Positions 45,801-58,769 of a stretch of DNA of 64,000 nucleotides are shown one piece after another. Position numbers and translations under genes: made by a program. Origin of the DNA: Oscheius sp. JU75 (Eukaryota > Nematoda > Chromadorea > Rhabditida > Rhabditidae). The stretch lies in the NCBI GenBank assembly GCA_037178855.1, contig JASJZC010000004.1, positions 4,402,001 to 4,466,000 of the forward strand, given 5' to 3'. Within the stretch, counting starts at the first letter, position 1. Every line of letters begins with the position of its first letter. The notes beneath the pieces were generated by a model, which worked only from the letters and a program-made list of their open reading frames with translations, did no database searches and had not been told where the DNA came from.

Positions 45801-48800
45801 GATGCATCCTTTGATAGAGCTGGGAGCAGAGATTGAGGCCTTTTGAACGAAGATCTGTATCGTGATCTATGAGATCAATGCGGGAATCGTACCATGAGCC
45901 AGACGACAGCTGCTCTTCGCAGATGGTGATTCCGAGAAACGACCTTCTCCGTCAAAAGAATGTTTAGAACGTGGGAGATGTTGGTCAGGCACCATTCGTT
46001 TTCAGCCGCTTGCAGTGAGGAAATCTAGACCAAGATATTAGAGAAAACGTAATCAGAGCTAACCTGCACAGAGGCTTCGGTCAGCAGGTAAGCTTCTCTC
46101 CGAAGAGCCGAGAAGGGTCCGAGACAGGTGTTCCAGAGAGCAGCTCCGACTCCGAGTTGTAAAGCAGACTGAGGAGGTCCTTCTCCCACAGTGAAGAGAG
46201 CCGTGGCCATCTTCTGACCAACTTCAGTCGACGACTTGGAGTTGAAGAGACCGATGGCTTCAACAGCAGCATGACGAGCACGAAGTGTGATGGCGTCTTT
46301 CCTCGAAACTGCAACCTTCTCACACACGTCGATCAGTTCAAAGGCCTGTTCCTTGTCCAATGTGTAGATCTGGAGACCGTTCTTCAGCAAAAGACTCAGA
46401 GCTCCGAAGACACTTTCCAACATGCTGCTTGGATGGTCGTAGGCCTGATTGATCAATATCAGCAGTCTCTTGTACATTCTTTCAAAGAGGGCAGCTTTCT
46501 GTGGGATATCCGCAAAGACCAAAGTCGAAGCAGCTAACCATGGAGTTCCTGGCAGTGGGTTCTAAAAAGTCAAAATTAATTAGGACGAGCAGAAACACTT
46601 ACCGAGTCCAAGTCAGAGAGATACTTTTCCAGATTATTCGCATTCTCATTGGAAGTTGCTGTCATGACAGAGAGACGTGAAGCAGTTTCCAGAACCTCGA
46701 AGCGGGAAGAGCCACGAGCTAGTTGAGCGCAGGCCAGAGCACAGGCTGGCATATCCACGATCGGGTAGACGGCTACGAAGCAGGTGGCGATGCGAAGAAG
46801 GAACAGATCCTGGGAGAATGTAGCTGCCTGGACGGCCATTTTGGCAGCCTTCTCGACTACTTCTTGGGGCAGACTCTTCAACAGATTAGCCACCATGGGA
46901 GCTGTAACGAAGAAGTGCTCGTCGTCTTCGAGGAAGAACAGCTGCTGAGAGTCGCCGGCCCTCACACTACAGGCTGCCCAGATGAACTTCGTACTCTGAA
47001 TGGGTCTGATTAGAATGAGAGACCGGGATCCTTACCATTTCGTAGATCTCGGCTGTCATCTTGACATAGTCGTCTCCGGCTTCTACTTGACTCTTGTTCT
47101 GTTCCCTCCAGATATAGTTCACGATGGCCTCAATCGACGGTGTGGGCAGTTTAAAGGAGGCTTCGAGCAGACGAGCTCCTTCTCTTCGGACATCATCTCT
47201 TCTAAAACGAGCTGTACATAAGAACTCAAAAGAATCTCACTTGTCTCCAGCGCCTCTGATCAGCAACCATCTGATTTCCATGTCCCCGGTTCGAAGCAGC
47301 GCATCCGCATACTTGATGGCACTGAGTCTCGTCCGATTGTTCTCGTGGGCGATGTGAGCCTTGACTATGTCCTTGAGTTTCTCTAGAACTGGTGTATCTA
47401 CGGTGTCGGAAAAAGCGCTCTGCCAGCTGCTCAGACATTCCATAATGGCGTAGGATACATCTTCGGCGTTGTCAGCAATGCACGTGAAGAGGTTCTCTAT
47501 CAGATCCATCCGAGTCAGGACTAATTCGGGCTTCGATTTACCCAACAGGGCAAGACAACGATAGGCCAGAGCAGCACACTGGGCGTTCTACATCAAATTT
47601 GTTCAAATGTAAGGACACAAGTTACCTCGATCTCTCCAGACTCGATGATTTTGAGCATCTTCGAGAAGAAGGCATTTGCGAAAGCGTTCAAAGCGGCCGG
47701 AGGCATTTTTTCAGTGACAGCCATGATAAACTGTAGAAGGGCAAGAGTCTTCTTCGAATACTGGATGTCCTTCTCCACGTCGAGACAGATCTTGACGTTG
47801 TTCATAAAGGTGGTCGGGGCAACGGTCGATCTCGTCAAGTAGGGAAGGACCTTCGCCTTGATGAGCGCCGAGCAATGCGGAATTTTCTGCTGGACGGGAA
47901 TATTCTTCTCTTGAGAAGCCGCCGAGCCCAGGTAGAGAGACATCAAGGTCTCGACCACTTTCGGGTCGTCTACACAGTTCTGGATATCAACCTTCTTTAG
48001 GGCTAAACTCGAGGCGTCCGAGACACTGAAACCAAAGTTTGAGAACAGTCTGGAAATGGACAGAGGACAGGCACAGGAGCACATTTAGGATACCTATTCA
48101 GCTGGCACGCGCTCGAAACTACCAAAACCGGGAAGGCAGCCGTCTCCGGGAGGAAGTCGTAGTCAAGGAGGTGGACGATGGCATCTTTGACCTCAGTGAG
48201 ACTGGGGTAGCTGTGGAGAACCTTGTTCTGTAGGAAGGAGCAGTCTTCTTGTGAGAGACCAGGGTAGGTCGACTCAGCTTCCACATTCGCGGCACACATT
48301 TGTAGCCGCTGAGCTGAGCTAAAATGAGATATGGAAAGTAACCTAGTATGAATAACCCTCTGTCGTTCTCGAAGAGCATAAGAATGGTGAAGTAGCGGCA
48401 GAGACGATCAGAAACCTTGGTCAAGTCCGGCAATGAAGGCCACTTCTCTCTGGGCATCTTGGAGACGGCGACCAGACCGGGAATGAGCAGCAGGAAGATG
48501 CTAAAGTTTGTTGATTGCTAAAGAGAAGGGAAAGGCTCACTCATTGCAAGCAGACTTGTTCTCTACTTTATCGACGAGGCGTTCCAGAATGGAGGGCAAG
48601 AGTTCTATCTTCTCCTGTGATGAGAGTCGGCCGAAGGCTATCTTGAGGTAGATCGTGGACAAATTCTGGAAAAGAACAAGATTATAGAGAAGAAGTACAA
48701 AGTTCAGGATCTTCAGTTCCGAAAGGCCTTTTACTTTCAATCTACTATCCATGCTAAGAGCAGTAAGGCAGAGATTAAGAGGGAGCAGAGATGTGTACTG

Positions 48801-49164
48801 GGTGAATTCTACGCTAGCTCCAATCCCAACAGAATATCAAAGACTACAAATGGGTTGACTAACTGTTAGATAGGTGCCGCCTCCGACGAGTTTCAGGAGC
48901 TCTCTAACCGGAAAGGTGATCCCTTCGTTGTTCTTGATCCTCCTGTTGAAGAAGGACAGTATCTCTGTGACGAGACTGACAGTATCCGGGTTCGCGGCTG
49001 CCGTCTGGATGACCTGGATGAGATGATTGTCCGTGAATCGCTGCAGTTGGACATCCGTGTCGGCCACGACCAGCTTCAGATGAAGACGTTCCACTGGATG
49101 ATTGTTTATGGGACAGACGGCAGAACTCACAGATTTCGGTAGCGCTACCACATCCAGAAGACAT
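42871..49164 (-). CDS. Ecm29-like proteasome adaptor/scaffold (HEAT-repeat protein)
   Basis: Many exons with 37-60-bp introns. Start chosen at 49164 (MSSGCGSATEI), preceded by an acceptor-like TTCAG 10 bases upstream. A 37-bp phase-1 intron then leads to LERLHLKLVVADTDVQLQRF, which matches the N-terminal helix pattern of Ecm29. The whole protein is made of helical HEAT-like pairs. The most diagnostic block is GAAFGFGEILEQARDELQPY followed by LAPKLFRYRYDPDLKVQQSM and SIWSVL (45.4-45.2 kb), a conserved Ecm29 region. It ends MAERRGCFRMNWDVITAAL...ALQMETD at TGA 42873-42871. Ecm29 binds the 26S proteasome, tethers its core and regulatory particles and links it to endosomes and motors. I estimate about 1,700-1,800 residues. 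The C. elegans counterpart is D2045.2, by memory. Confidence 0.85.
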
Positions 49165-49893
49165 CCTTTCGCAACTGAAGTTCTGAAGAAGCGACAATTG
49201 AAAGTTGTTATAGTCCATTTCCAACGAATAGCGGCAGTAAGCCAAATAAATTTTTTAGACAGTGATCCGAAATGATCCGAACTCGCGACCCCGCGATCTG
49301 TAGACCGCGCAACCTGGCATTGCGCCATGGATGCATTGCCGGTGCAGGCTTTGCTGAAGGATTAGGACAAATACCATTGTGTCCAGTACTGGGTTTCCGC
49401 AGTGTTTTTTCTATAACAACAAAAAACAAACAACGATACGAATGAATGTCTCAAAATCTGAACGGGAACCAGTCCATGGACCATTCGTCCCTAGTTGGAG
49501 CTTTTCAGATATCAAGAAAAATGACTGAAAACGGAGAAAATATGGAAATATGCAAAGTTGAAAATGTCGAAGAAATTTTGAATTCGCGCCGCAATTTTCG
49601 GGGTCCGTGATGGGACCCGGATCTTCGTTTTCGAAAAACCTTTAAAAAATTGGCTCACAGCTGCAAGTCGTTGGAAATGGACTGTAATTGGAAGCAAAGT
49701 AAAGCGAGGCTAACAAGTACCATGGTAGTTTCAAAAAGTGAATTACAAAGATGTTTATTGTTTCGGAAAACAAAACCCGCAAAATGGATAAGAGCACCGG
49801 AAAAAGGGAAAGAGATCTAAAGGGATTTTTCGTCATCGTCGACGAAGCCATCGAAGGGGAGACCTATAAAGAGACGAGTAACTCCGCCAGTCT
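49165..49893. other. Intergenic spacer between the Ecm29-like and zinc-finger genes
   Basis: About 0.73 kb. Apart from the tRNA-like fragment at 49257-49335 I see no gene. Both flanking genes run leftward, so this holds the 3' end of the zinc-finger gene and the 5' flank of the Ecm29-like gene. Confidence 0.6.
49257..49335 (-). pseudogene. tRNA-like fragment (tRNA pseudogene or SINE head)
   Basis: On the minus strand: GCATCCATGGCGCAATGCC then AGGTTGCGCGGTCTACAG, ending GGTCGCGAGTTCGGATC. A perfect 4-bp D-stem (GCGC...GCGC) with an A-box-like TGGCGCAATGCC and a B-box-like GAGTTCGGATC are present. The T-stem does not pair, the acceptor stem is incomplete, and the anticodon arm does not give a clean 7-base loop. 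It is therefore not a working tRNA. A degenerate tRNA copy or a tRNA-derived SINE would explain it. Confidence 0.35.
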
Positions 49894-52800
49894 TCACCAC
49901 GACCTGACGATTCGGATTGTGACGGGCCTTGTAGCCTCGGACCTGCAATTGTCATCGTCAATTTCGAAAGCAACGCAACTAGCCATGTGTTTGTCAAGAA
50001 CGTGGCTTTTAATCTGGTCCCTGTCGAGCGTCACAAAACAGTACTTGCACTTCATCTGACTACCAACCGAAGAAAAATGTTGCTGTTCGAAGTGACGGAG
50101 CATCTTGGCATTCTGAAGGGGGTAGTTGGAGGGGAACTAAAGTCAAGAACTCACATCAAAATCATTTGGGAAGCACGTGAAACAGCCTCTGCACATACTG
50201 TAATGATGCAGACCGTGAGTGACCAGATGACTGAGAATCGTCTGGTGGCCATGGATATCCGTGGTCAGGTTCCATTGGTTTCCGACTCCACACAAAGGAC
50301 AGCACATTGCAACAACTCCCATACTGAAACTCTCAATTTCGAATGTTAGACTGCTCGACCAACTCTTCGAATTTTGTGTGTTCCGCCTCGTGTTTTTCCA
50401 GGGCTTCTTTCGTCGCGAATCGCTGTCCGCAGCCTGAGATATGAGGAAGCTCGGCCTGATGACACTTGTTGAAGTGAGCTTTGAACTCGGACAGAGTCCG
50501 CATGGCGTTCTTGCCCATCTTCTTGCTGAACGAGCAGCTGTCAATTGGACATTGGAGACTGAAGAGCATGGGACGAATATCACTTGCTGCCCTCAACGCA
50601 GCCTCTTTCTCCTCGGACAGATTGCAGTTGTAGGCGTGAGTGACAGCGTCGATTTCGCTCTTGTGAGCCGTAGCACAAGTCAAACAGAACCATTCCTTGC
50701 CGGACTTGTGCAGCTCGTGCAGTCTCGTCACTTTCGGATTCGTCAGTGACGCCGTACAGACCTGGAAAATGTTCGATTCATTTTGTCCTTCTAAATTATG
50801 ATAGAAAGATTGTTTAAAATGCGCTCAGATGGCCCCTGTGCCTCGATTCTTCATGCATCATTCGCCGATTGAATGACTGGCAGTGGCACGTTCTCTATCA
50901 TTGCGCACGGATTTGAACTTTTGACCTTTGGAGCTATAAACGGACAAGAACACCACTAGACTACTCACGTCACATTTGCCTGGTCCGGCTGTTTTGAGAG
51001 GAACTGCTCGAGGTGGGTTGGTGACCGGACCACGGGTTGGTTTTGTGGAATCAACCATGATAATATCGTCGTCGACAAGCCTTTGGGGTGTTACCGAAGC
51101 TATCGGTTTCGAGATATTGTACGTTCTTTGGAAGCTCTGAAACCGATGATTCTCTCATAATTCAACAAGTAAAACTAACGGAGAGAGGATGGCTGGTGAC
51201 TGTAGGCGTCTTCTGGATCTGAGCCAAGACGGGATTTCTGAACATCGGAGGTCGCATTCCTCGACTCGAAGGTCGTCCTCTTGTGATCGGCATTGCTCGC
51301 ACAAGATGTGCCTGTTGGTTGTACTGCTGTCTCATTCGAAAACCGTAGTCCTTGAGGAAGGGGAAGTCTTCTTGGTAGTCCGAGCCGAAAGGCTGGTTAA
51401 CCGGGTTTCCTCCGTTCGCGAATGTCTCATTGGCGTGAAAGGTGGCCTGAGACATGGTACAGTAGCAATCCTTGCACGTGATGACCGAATCGGTCAGAGT
51501 CAGGAAGGAACGATGAGCACATTCCGAGGGGGTCAGCAACTTCTGAACACAACTTTATAGAAGAGAATTGTTGGCAAGACTTACAATCTGTCCGATCCTC
51601 ACTCTCTGCTCGAAAACATCCGGATTGTCTGGCTGGTAATGAACCAAGTTTGCCGGAAAGACTCCGATCATCTGTTCCTGTCTCTAGAATTAGATTATGA
51701 ACACGATCTACCTTCAAAACCTACCATTCCCTTGGTGATCAAACTTGACCGGCATCTGTAGACACTCTGAAGATGATCAAACATGTTCCTGGGATCGTAG
51801 CTCGTCAGCGAGCAGTTCTTGCAGAAGAAGATCAGAGGAATCTGGTGAGCAGAATGCAGATGCTCATAGAGACGCGCGTCCTGTAACCTAACAGTAGTCT
51901 TGTTTCGTTAGAATACTCACGGTTCTAAAGTACTTCCTGCAGGTGCCACAGCCGAACTGAAGTCGGTTGCGATGAGTCTTGGAATGACAGGCTGTGTGCT
52001 GCTGGTAGAGAGGTTGATTGTAGGCAATGTTGGAGCATTGAGAACAGCTGATTCCAGAGTTTGCACCGTGAGCTTGCTAAACTTTGAGATCAAAAGAGGA
52101 TCAAGACCTCTTACCATATGCTTGTTGAAAGAGTTGTACGTCTCAAAAAGCGCACAGCAGTTGCGGCAGACGTAGAACTGCCCAACTACCGGGGCTCCAT
52201 AGACCTTGTCGCAGACTCCTCCGACGTCGTTCTTGTGAGATTTAATCTCATGATCCAGAAGGGAGGCGTGAGTGACGAAGGACTGACTGCACATGGCACA
52301 TTTGTGCTTCTTCTCACGAGAGGCAGACGAGGCGATGGCGGTCTGACTTGATCCGGCTGGGTGATCAACCTCGCCTACAACACTGATGTCCTCATCCTCT
52401 GTGATCTCATTGATCATTCGGAAGACTCCAGCTAACGAGGAAGGAACTTGCGTGTCCATGTCATCGTCGTCGTTCTCTGTGTAGCCCGGATGACTTTGAT
52501 TGATCACGTTGATATCATCGTCCTCTGTACGAACATTGGCTGTCAGCACTGAAATCTCAATTTGCTCTACTAACTCGAAAGTCTTACCATCATCACTCTC
52601 CTCTTCCTCGGTCGTTTCTTCTCCCAACTCTCGACAGACATCCCGGATCAGTTTTCTCAGAACAGACTTGACAATCTTATCATCTGAGGGGACTGGAGCT
52701 GAAGGTGAATCCGGAGCCGAGTCCTCGTCAATGATCTCAATATCGGAACCGTCTCCGTTTTCTTCAGGCTGTGGTTTCGAGGCCGGAATAACAGAAACAC

Positions 52801-55800
52801 TCGGTTTATTTTCCTCAAAACCTCCAAAGAGATCCTCATCGAGGAAGGTGATCTGTCTCTTCGCGGCACTTCCAACTACTCGGGCATGAACGACACGATG
52901 AGCTCCAATGTTCTGTCCTCCCGTGAAGCGAATGTCACAGAGTCTGCACTTCTGATTGACCGAGTCGATATGGATCCAGTAGTGGTCGACGAACTTGGAT
53001 CTGTTAGGCAGAACCACCCCACAGTCGCACTGATGGTCCATCTCGAAGACCTTGCAGTTATGACTGTTGATCACTGTCATCTGTGGAGAAGTCATCTTGC
53101 ATTCGGAGCAACGGAATCGATTAAAGATCCTTTCGTGATTCATCTTCCAGTGGACTCGGAGCTGTTCACTGGGCAGCGTCACCGGACAGAAGGCACACTT
53201 CTTGGCCTGGGTACATTGGTAGATCACATGAGACAGATTATTCTTGTCCACAAGCTGATGACACATCTTACAGACCATCTGCATCGTGGCCTGTTCGTAA
53301 TGACGCAGTCTGAGGTGATTCTCGAATTCGTGGTGGGATCGGATGTATTGGTTCGCTGAAAGTTTGAATTTGTATATGTTTGAAGGAAGAATTCACGACA
53401 GAAAGGACAGATGTCCCACTTCTCCGGATGTTTCTCCAGATGCGACTTCAGTTTGTCAGCAGAAGCAGCCGCGTAGCCACAGAGATAGCAAGTGTTGGCC
53501 GGCACTGCCGGAACAGAGACCCCAGTCGTTAGACTCGGAACAGTTACATTTCCGGCGTGAATGTTCTTGATGAAGAGACCATTACTGCCTCGTTGGTAGA
53601 TTCTTCCGTCCTCGCTGCCGTAGGCGATCAGATTGAAGTGAGAGACGAAGATGTGAGTGTAGAGATTCGGAAGATTGTCGACCCGACGACAGAAGGTACA
53701 TTGGCCTTCGATACTACCCATCGAGATTTCTGAAAACGGATTATGAATTCAAAACCGACGAGTAGCTTACTAGCGAAAGGTTTGGGACAGAGTTTCTCGT
53801 GGTGGATCAGCTGCTTCTGCACGGCAAAGGCCTGTCCACAGCCTCGACACATGACCGTGTGCATTAGTCTCAAATGCTCCCGCATCTTCTTCATATCTGT
53901 GCACATCACTTGACAGTGCTTACATGTAAGAGTCTGAACTTGATCATGTGAATCGACAAATATGTGAACCCACCAAGTTGTTGTTATTCTGTGTGAAGGG
54001 TTTGTCGAGAAGCATGGAAGTTCTGGCCACCGGAGAATATGAGGCTCCTCCTCTGGTCATCGGGAATGTACGAGGATCGTATCGCGGTCTGGAGGTTGCC
54101 TCCGTCGGACGATAGAGGACCCTGGAACTGGTTGTACTAGATTATTTTTTTTTAAATCTCACGGTTGTTTGACTTGCTGTCGCCGCTTCTCAGTCAGAAT
54201 ACCCTTCGAATCTCCCATATGGATGGAATTGTCCACTCTCCAGGCCACTTCAGAGTATTCCTTCTTGGTCAGAGCCTCGTTGGCGATCGTGAACAGATTG
54301 GTCTTCTTAACCATCGGATGAAGATCGACATTCTTCAAATGCTCACAGGCGTAGTGTCCACGAAGAGCCGAAATCGAGCAAAATCTCTTCGGACAGAGAT
54401 GACATCGAACACGAGCGTTCCTTCCGTCAGCCCACTTGTGAATCGAATGGATATGCTCGGAACTGCAGTCGTGGGTGAAATTCCCGTCCGACTCGTAGAT
54501 GACCGAACAGTAGTCACAGAGATCGAAACTGAAAAACTCAAATGGTTGCTAACTAAAGGTAAGACACACTCTTTGACCAGGAGACCATCGGAGATTCCAT
54601 CGAAACAGGCCATCATGGGGAGGTTGATCTTGACTCCGAAAGTGGTGGTCGCCTCGTCGAGTAGATTTCTCTTCACTGTGTTCCTCAACCGTTCCTTGAA
54701 CTCTTTCTTCTCCTCCTCCTCATTTGCTGGTTCCCCGTATGAGAAACCCTTCTTCATTCCGGCCATCTTGTGAATTTGCGTGTTCCAGGGCAGCTTTTTG
54801 TTCATCTGACTAGCAAAGACTCTATTCAGCTTGTCAACAGCGTTGGCATCGTCGTTCTCAGGGACCTCAAACTGTTCCGAGTCTTCGAGTCCAGCATCGT
54901 GTCGCATGAAGTGTTCACTCAACCCCTCGGGTTCGAACTTGTCATTTATGGCGAAGTAGACGGGGCTGTTGACCGAGTTGTTGAGCTTCTCCTCGCAGTG
55001 GAACTCTGCCGACTCAGTCTGGGAATCATTTATGATAGGAAAACAAATATGCAACTCACAAACTCGAAGAGACTTTCCTCATTGGTGGAAAGTTTGTCTC
55101 CATAAGCGATTCGGTTCCCCTTCCTGAATCCGACGCGTGGCAGTCCGTTTTTCACGTGGACAGGTGGATAAACGGTCATGGTTTCGCTCAAATATCTAGC
55201 AAATATCAGCTTGTTTTGGAGGTGAGATAAGAGATGGTTCTTGAGGTGAGCCTCTGTTCCGAACTTCTCCGAACACTTGTTACACGAGAGCTCCTTGTGT
55301 TTCATCATGTGCTCATTGCACTGGGAAAGAGACTCGAAAGTGATCTCGCATACGGTACAAGAGACTGGAAGCTTTCTTAACCTTGATTGAATATGGAAAT
55401 TGTTGAGACTTACGTAATGGTGGTGGGAACAATGACGGCCTGGAAGTACTTTCCACCATCGTCGACGACAGCCTCCATTGTAAAGACCACGACCAGGTTC
55501 AGGGATCGACCACAGTGATGGCGCTGAAAAAAAAATCACAGTTAAAGTTATAGACTAGTAGCTTACATTGATTGAGACGTAGAAGCTCCAGGCTTGTTCC
55601 AGTCGCTCTCCCTTGTACGAATCGCGAATCGGCATCCAGAGCCCACACTCGTAGCAGGTCAGGAACAGGTAGGCGCACTTCATTTCCGGCTGAATGTTAG
55701 CAATCAGAAACGGAATATTTGAAAGATAGATAATAGTCTATGATCTGCATCATATTGCTCTGATATACTTTTGGAAGTGAAGTTGAAATTTTGAATGTCT

Positions 55801-57308
55801 CGAAAATATAAGGCTACTGAAGTGGGTAGCCAGAATCCAGCTTGTTTATACATAAAATCGAAAAGGGACTTACAGAATTAACATTTCCAGCCAGTAGTCT
55901 TGTAATCTGATAGTCCGCGAACTCTGGACACGCGTGCTTCAGGAATTCTTCCTTCGTCTCATGAAGCAGATTGCAGAAATGACAGGCGTAGAGATAGGCC
56001 GTGTAATGCTTTCCCAAGAAGTGTTTCTGAACTTCCTCTATGTTTCGAAACGATCAGAGCATACCTTAACATCTCCAAAGTTCTTGAACACTGTGGCATC
56101 TGGACAGCAACTTGGAACCACGACATTCGGCTCGTACTTAGTGTCCTCTCTATACGGAACCTCGTTCAGAGGCATCGTCGCGTACGGCTCTGCTGGCTTC
56201 TTCTCTACAAATTGCAAATAGTCAAGATTCTTGGGAAGCAACCAACGAGTAGCTTGATTCATGATGTCCTCTAGAGTAGCTGGAGCAAAGTTCGGTTCCT
56301 CCTCGCCATTATCGTTGTCCTCTTTGGCCTTGTTCCTGGCGAATTCTTCCCAGGTAGCTCGAGTAGTGGCTGGCAGTTTGTTCCACTGGAATCGCGAAGA
56401 TTGACAGGTAAAGAAATAGTACAAACCATGTGTCTGAAGGCCTGAACAATCTGCAGAGCATCGTCGCTGTTCTCGGGGAAGCTATATCTCTTCTCCACGT
56501 AGCTACTGAAAAGTGACTCTCGTGAAAATTATTTCAAAAGACTCACAATATTTCGACAGTGGAGGTGTCGTTGAAGGCCTTTATAAAGGATCTGAACCCT
56601 CCGGAACTATTCTTGACCGCTTCCAAGGCATCGATCGTCTTGCCCCATTCCCGCATTTCTATGCTGGGAGGAGTTCGATCGGGATGAGGAGCTTTGATGA
56701 CAAAGAACTCTATTTCTCTCTGAACATTTGAGTTTGATAAGTCTGAGAGTCAACTAACTCTGTCCGTTTCGTCGACTGCAACTTGTCCCAATCGCGGTTG
56801 TCCAACGTTCTTGTACGAGCCACGGGGTCGACCTCTCGTTTTCTGTCCGAATATCTGGAAGAATTTGGTCACTCAATCAAATGTGAAGATTCACCCCCTT
56901 ATTTTTCTCGATCATCGCATTCCATTCCGGGTCCTTGTCATCGGGATCTCCTTCACTGGAGACAGCCTCAGCAGGAGCCGGGAGGTCGTCGTCCATGTCA
57001 CTCTCAGATGTCTCACTGAAGTCCGAGTCGTTCTTTCTCTTCTTCGGCCGTCCTCGTTTAGCCGTTCCTGGTCTCTTCTGATTGCCACTAGCCTTTTGGT
57101 AGCCATTTTGGGCCTAAAACTTTCCCTGGCTCTCGAGACAATGAGAGAGATATTTGTGAGTACGCAATTGCGGTATCTGCTCTAACCACTTATCATTCTT
57201 GAAATAGGTTGCCTTATCAGAATTCTTCCTTTTCTTCGCCATTTTCAGTTCAGAACCTACCCTGGACAGTGTCGAGTCGAAGATGGAGAGCGGCTCATCC
57301 AAATTCAT
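49894..57308 (-). CDS. Large multi-zinc-finger nuclear protein with AT-hooks (LIN-13-like, tentative)
   Basis: Start at 57308 (MNLDEPLSIFDSTLSR), with an acceptor-like TTCAG just upstream. A 150-bp phase-0 intron leads to AQNGYQKASGNQ. Two AT-hooks follow (KRGRPKKRK near 57.05 kb; KTRGRPRGSYKN near 56.82 kb). About twenty C2H2-type fingers run to the end (for example CTVCEITFESLSQCNEHMMK, CNKCSEKFGTEAHLKNHLLS, CYLCGYAAASADKLKSHLEK, CRLCDIRFTGGQNIGAHRVV), with an acidic segment near 52.7 kb. An LxCxE sequence (LTCYE, 55662-55648) could bind retinoblastoma-type pockets, though it overlaps a CxxC pair and may be chance. The size, finger number and LxCxE recall C. elegans LIN-13, a chromatin repressor. 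I am not sure it is an orthologue, and the region could hold two genes. The last exon ends at 49894 after ...IRIVRSW. Confidence 0.6.
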
Positions 57309-58069
57309 ACCACGACTGAAGAGATTCCTCTCTGTAAAATATTGTTCAGTTTTGGTAGTGAGTCGTAAAAATGCTATCCTGGTCGCGTTCAATGACAAAA
57401 ATAAAATTCAAAAAAATTTGTGGGTCGTTTTGAAAAGCGCGCCGGGACCCAGTCGATTGCCTGCGTCTCTGACCGATCCAAGCCGCACGGCGCTCAGTTT
57501 GCGAGAGAGATTGACAAGTCGTAGTTAAGTGTTAGGGGTGTCGGAAAAGACCGAAAGGTTTTGAGTACATCTAAGGGACTGGAAGAGGGAGTAGGAGATA
57601 CAAAAAGTAGTGCCCTTGAACAAACTCACCTTTTCATGGCCCATTCAGTCACGGAACTCAATTGCAAACAGATTTTAAAGACTGCAGAACTTTATAAAAG
57701 AGTCTTAGCCTGGTACTGTCATCATGTTACAGTTCAGGTATACTGTAAGTTTTCGGCTGATTTCCTCAAGTTTACTTGTGAGTCGAGTCAAAGCACAGGT
57801 TATGGTTAGAGAGTTTTATGCCTCTAGGTTCGGAAAACTGCCACTGCGGAGTAAACGCAAAGATATCCGAGGCCCTCTCGAACACACTCTATGTTATGAG
57901 AATGTACGGGTGCGACTTCTTGACTGATCTGAGATCGTTACAGAAGGAGCGTTGATTATTTAGAAGAGCTGACCCCCCATATATTAAATTCCTTTTTTAG
58001 GCGCCGACTTTCAGCAGTTTGTGAATTCCGAGTCCCGAGTGGAAAACCCGTTTTTCAAAAGAGTCGGGG
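57309..58069. other. Spacer upstream of the zinc-finger gene, no gene recognised
   Basis: Short open frames here (57561-57809 plus, 57724-57927 plus) show no domain and no splice context. The stretch is the 5' flank of the zinc-finger gene and the 3' flank of the small gene at 58070-58349. Confidence 0.5.
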
Positions 58070-58349
58070 TCAGACAGAGCGCAGGAACGAGAGAGTACAT
58101 CTCGAGGAGAGAGACAACAGAGACATGAAAATAGTGCGCGAAGACAGGACACCAAAAGGGGACACCTGGTGTTCTGGAACGAAAAAAGGAAAGGGACATA
58201 GAAGTTAGCGAATTGGTTTTGAATGTGACTTTTGGAATAGGTCACCAAAGAAACATTATGAACTCACCGATGGGTTGGTCCTCTTCAGCACCAGCTCTGA
58301 CAGACGACATCATGTCCGAAGATTGAACTTGAACAATTCTTCTTGGCAT
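58070..58349 (-). CDS. Small hypothetical protein, 61 residues
   Basis: Two exons, 58349-58268 (MPRRIVQVQSSDMMSSVRAG...DQPI) and 58173-58070, joined across a 94-bp phase-1 intron with good sites (GTGAGT...TTCCAG). The ATG follows an acceptor-like TTTTTAG by two bases, which would suit trans-splicing. The second exon reads HQVSPFGVLSSRTIFMSLLS then ends at TGA 58072-58070. The start is basic, the C-terminal half is Ser/Leu-rich. I do not recognise the family. The evidence is splice-site quality and frame agreement only. Confidence 0.4.
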
Positions 58350-58769
58350 CACTAAAAACGAAATAATGGAAACGCATCCGACGCGAAATACATAATTAGA
58401 AGGGAAAGCGGCGCTTATCGAATTCCGACCAACAACGCGCGCGAAAATTGCATTCGGACACAATGGGTCCCGTAGTGGAGGCAGTCCTTTAACGTGCAAT
58501 TTAACAATGGAGCGTGGTATGGGTTACGTGTTTGAAATGTGGTATTCTTTGAGATTTAACGTGCGTTTTAGGAAGAGAATGTGTTGAGTCCTCCTTTTCG
58601 GATTTTAGTGGCTTGCAGATAGAATAGGTACAGCTAATCATGGGAAGAGAAGTTTAAATTTTAAAACTTTCAGTGTACCAAAATTACAAAAAGCTGCCAA
58701 AAAACTGTTTATTAAGATCTTCGAAGTTGACATTGAATATCTAATCGTTTGGTTTTTGGGGGTTTCGGC

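Noticed and set aside
54165-54773. 202-codon plus-strand frame within the zinc-finger gene
   Set aside because: Antisense to finger-coding exons that show clear Cys/His patterns on the minus strand.
57997-58248. 83-codon minus-strand frame
   Set aside because: It overlaps the intron and second exon of the small gene at 58070-58349 in another frame and has no other support.
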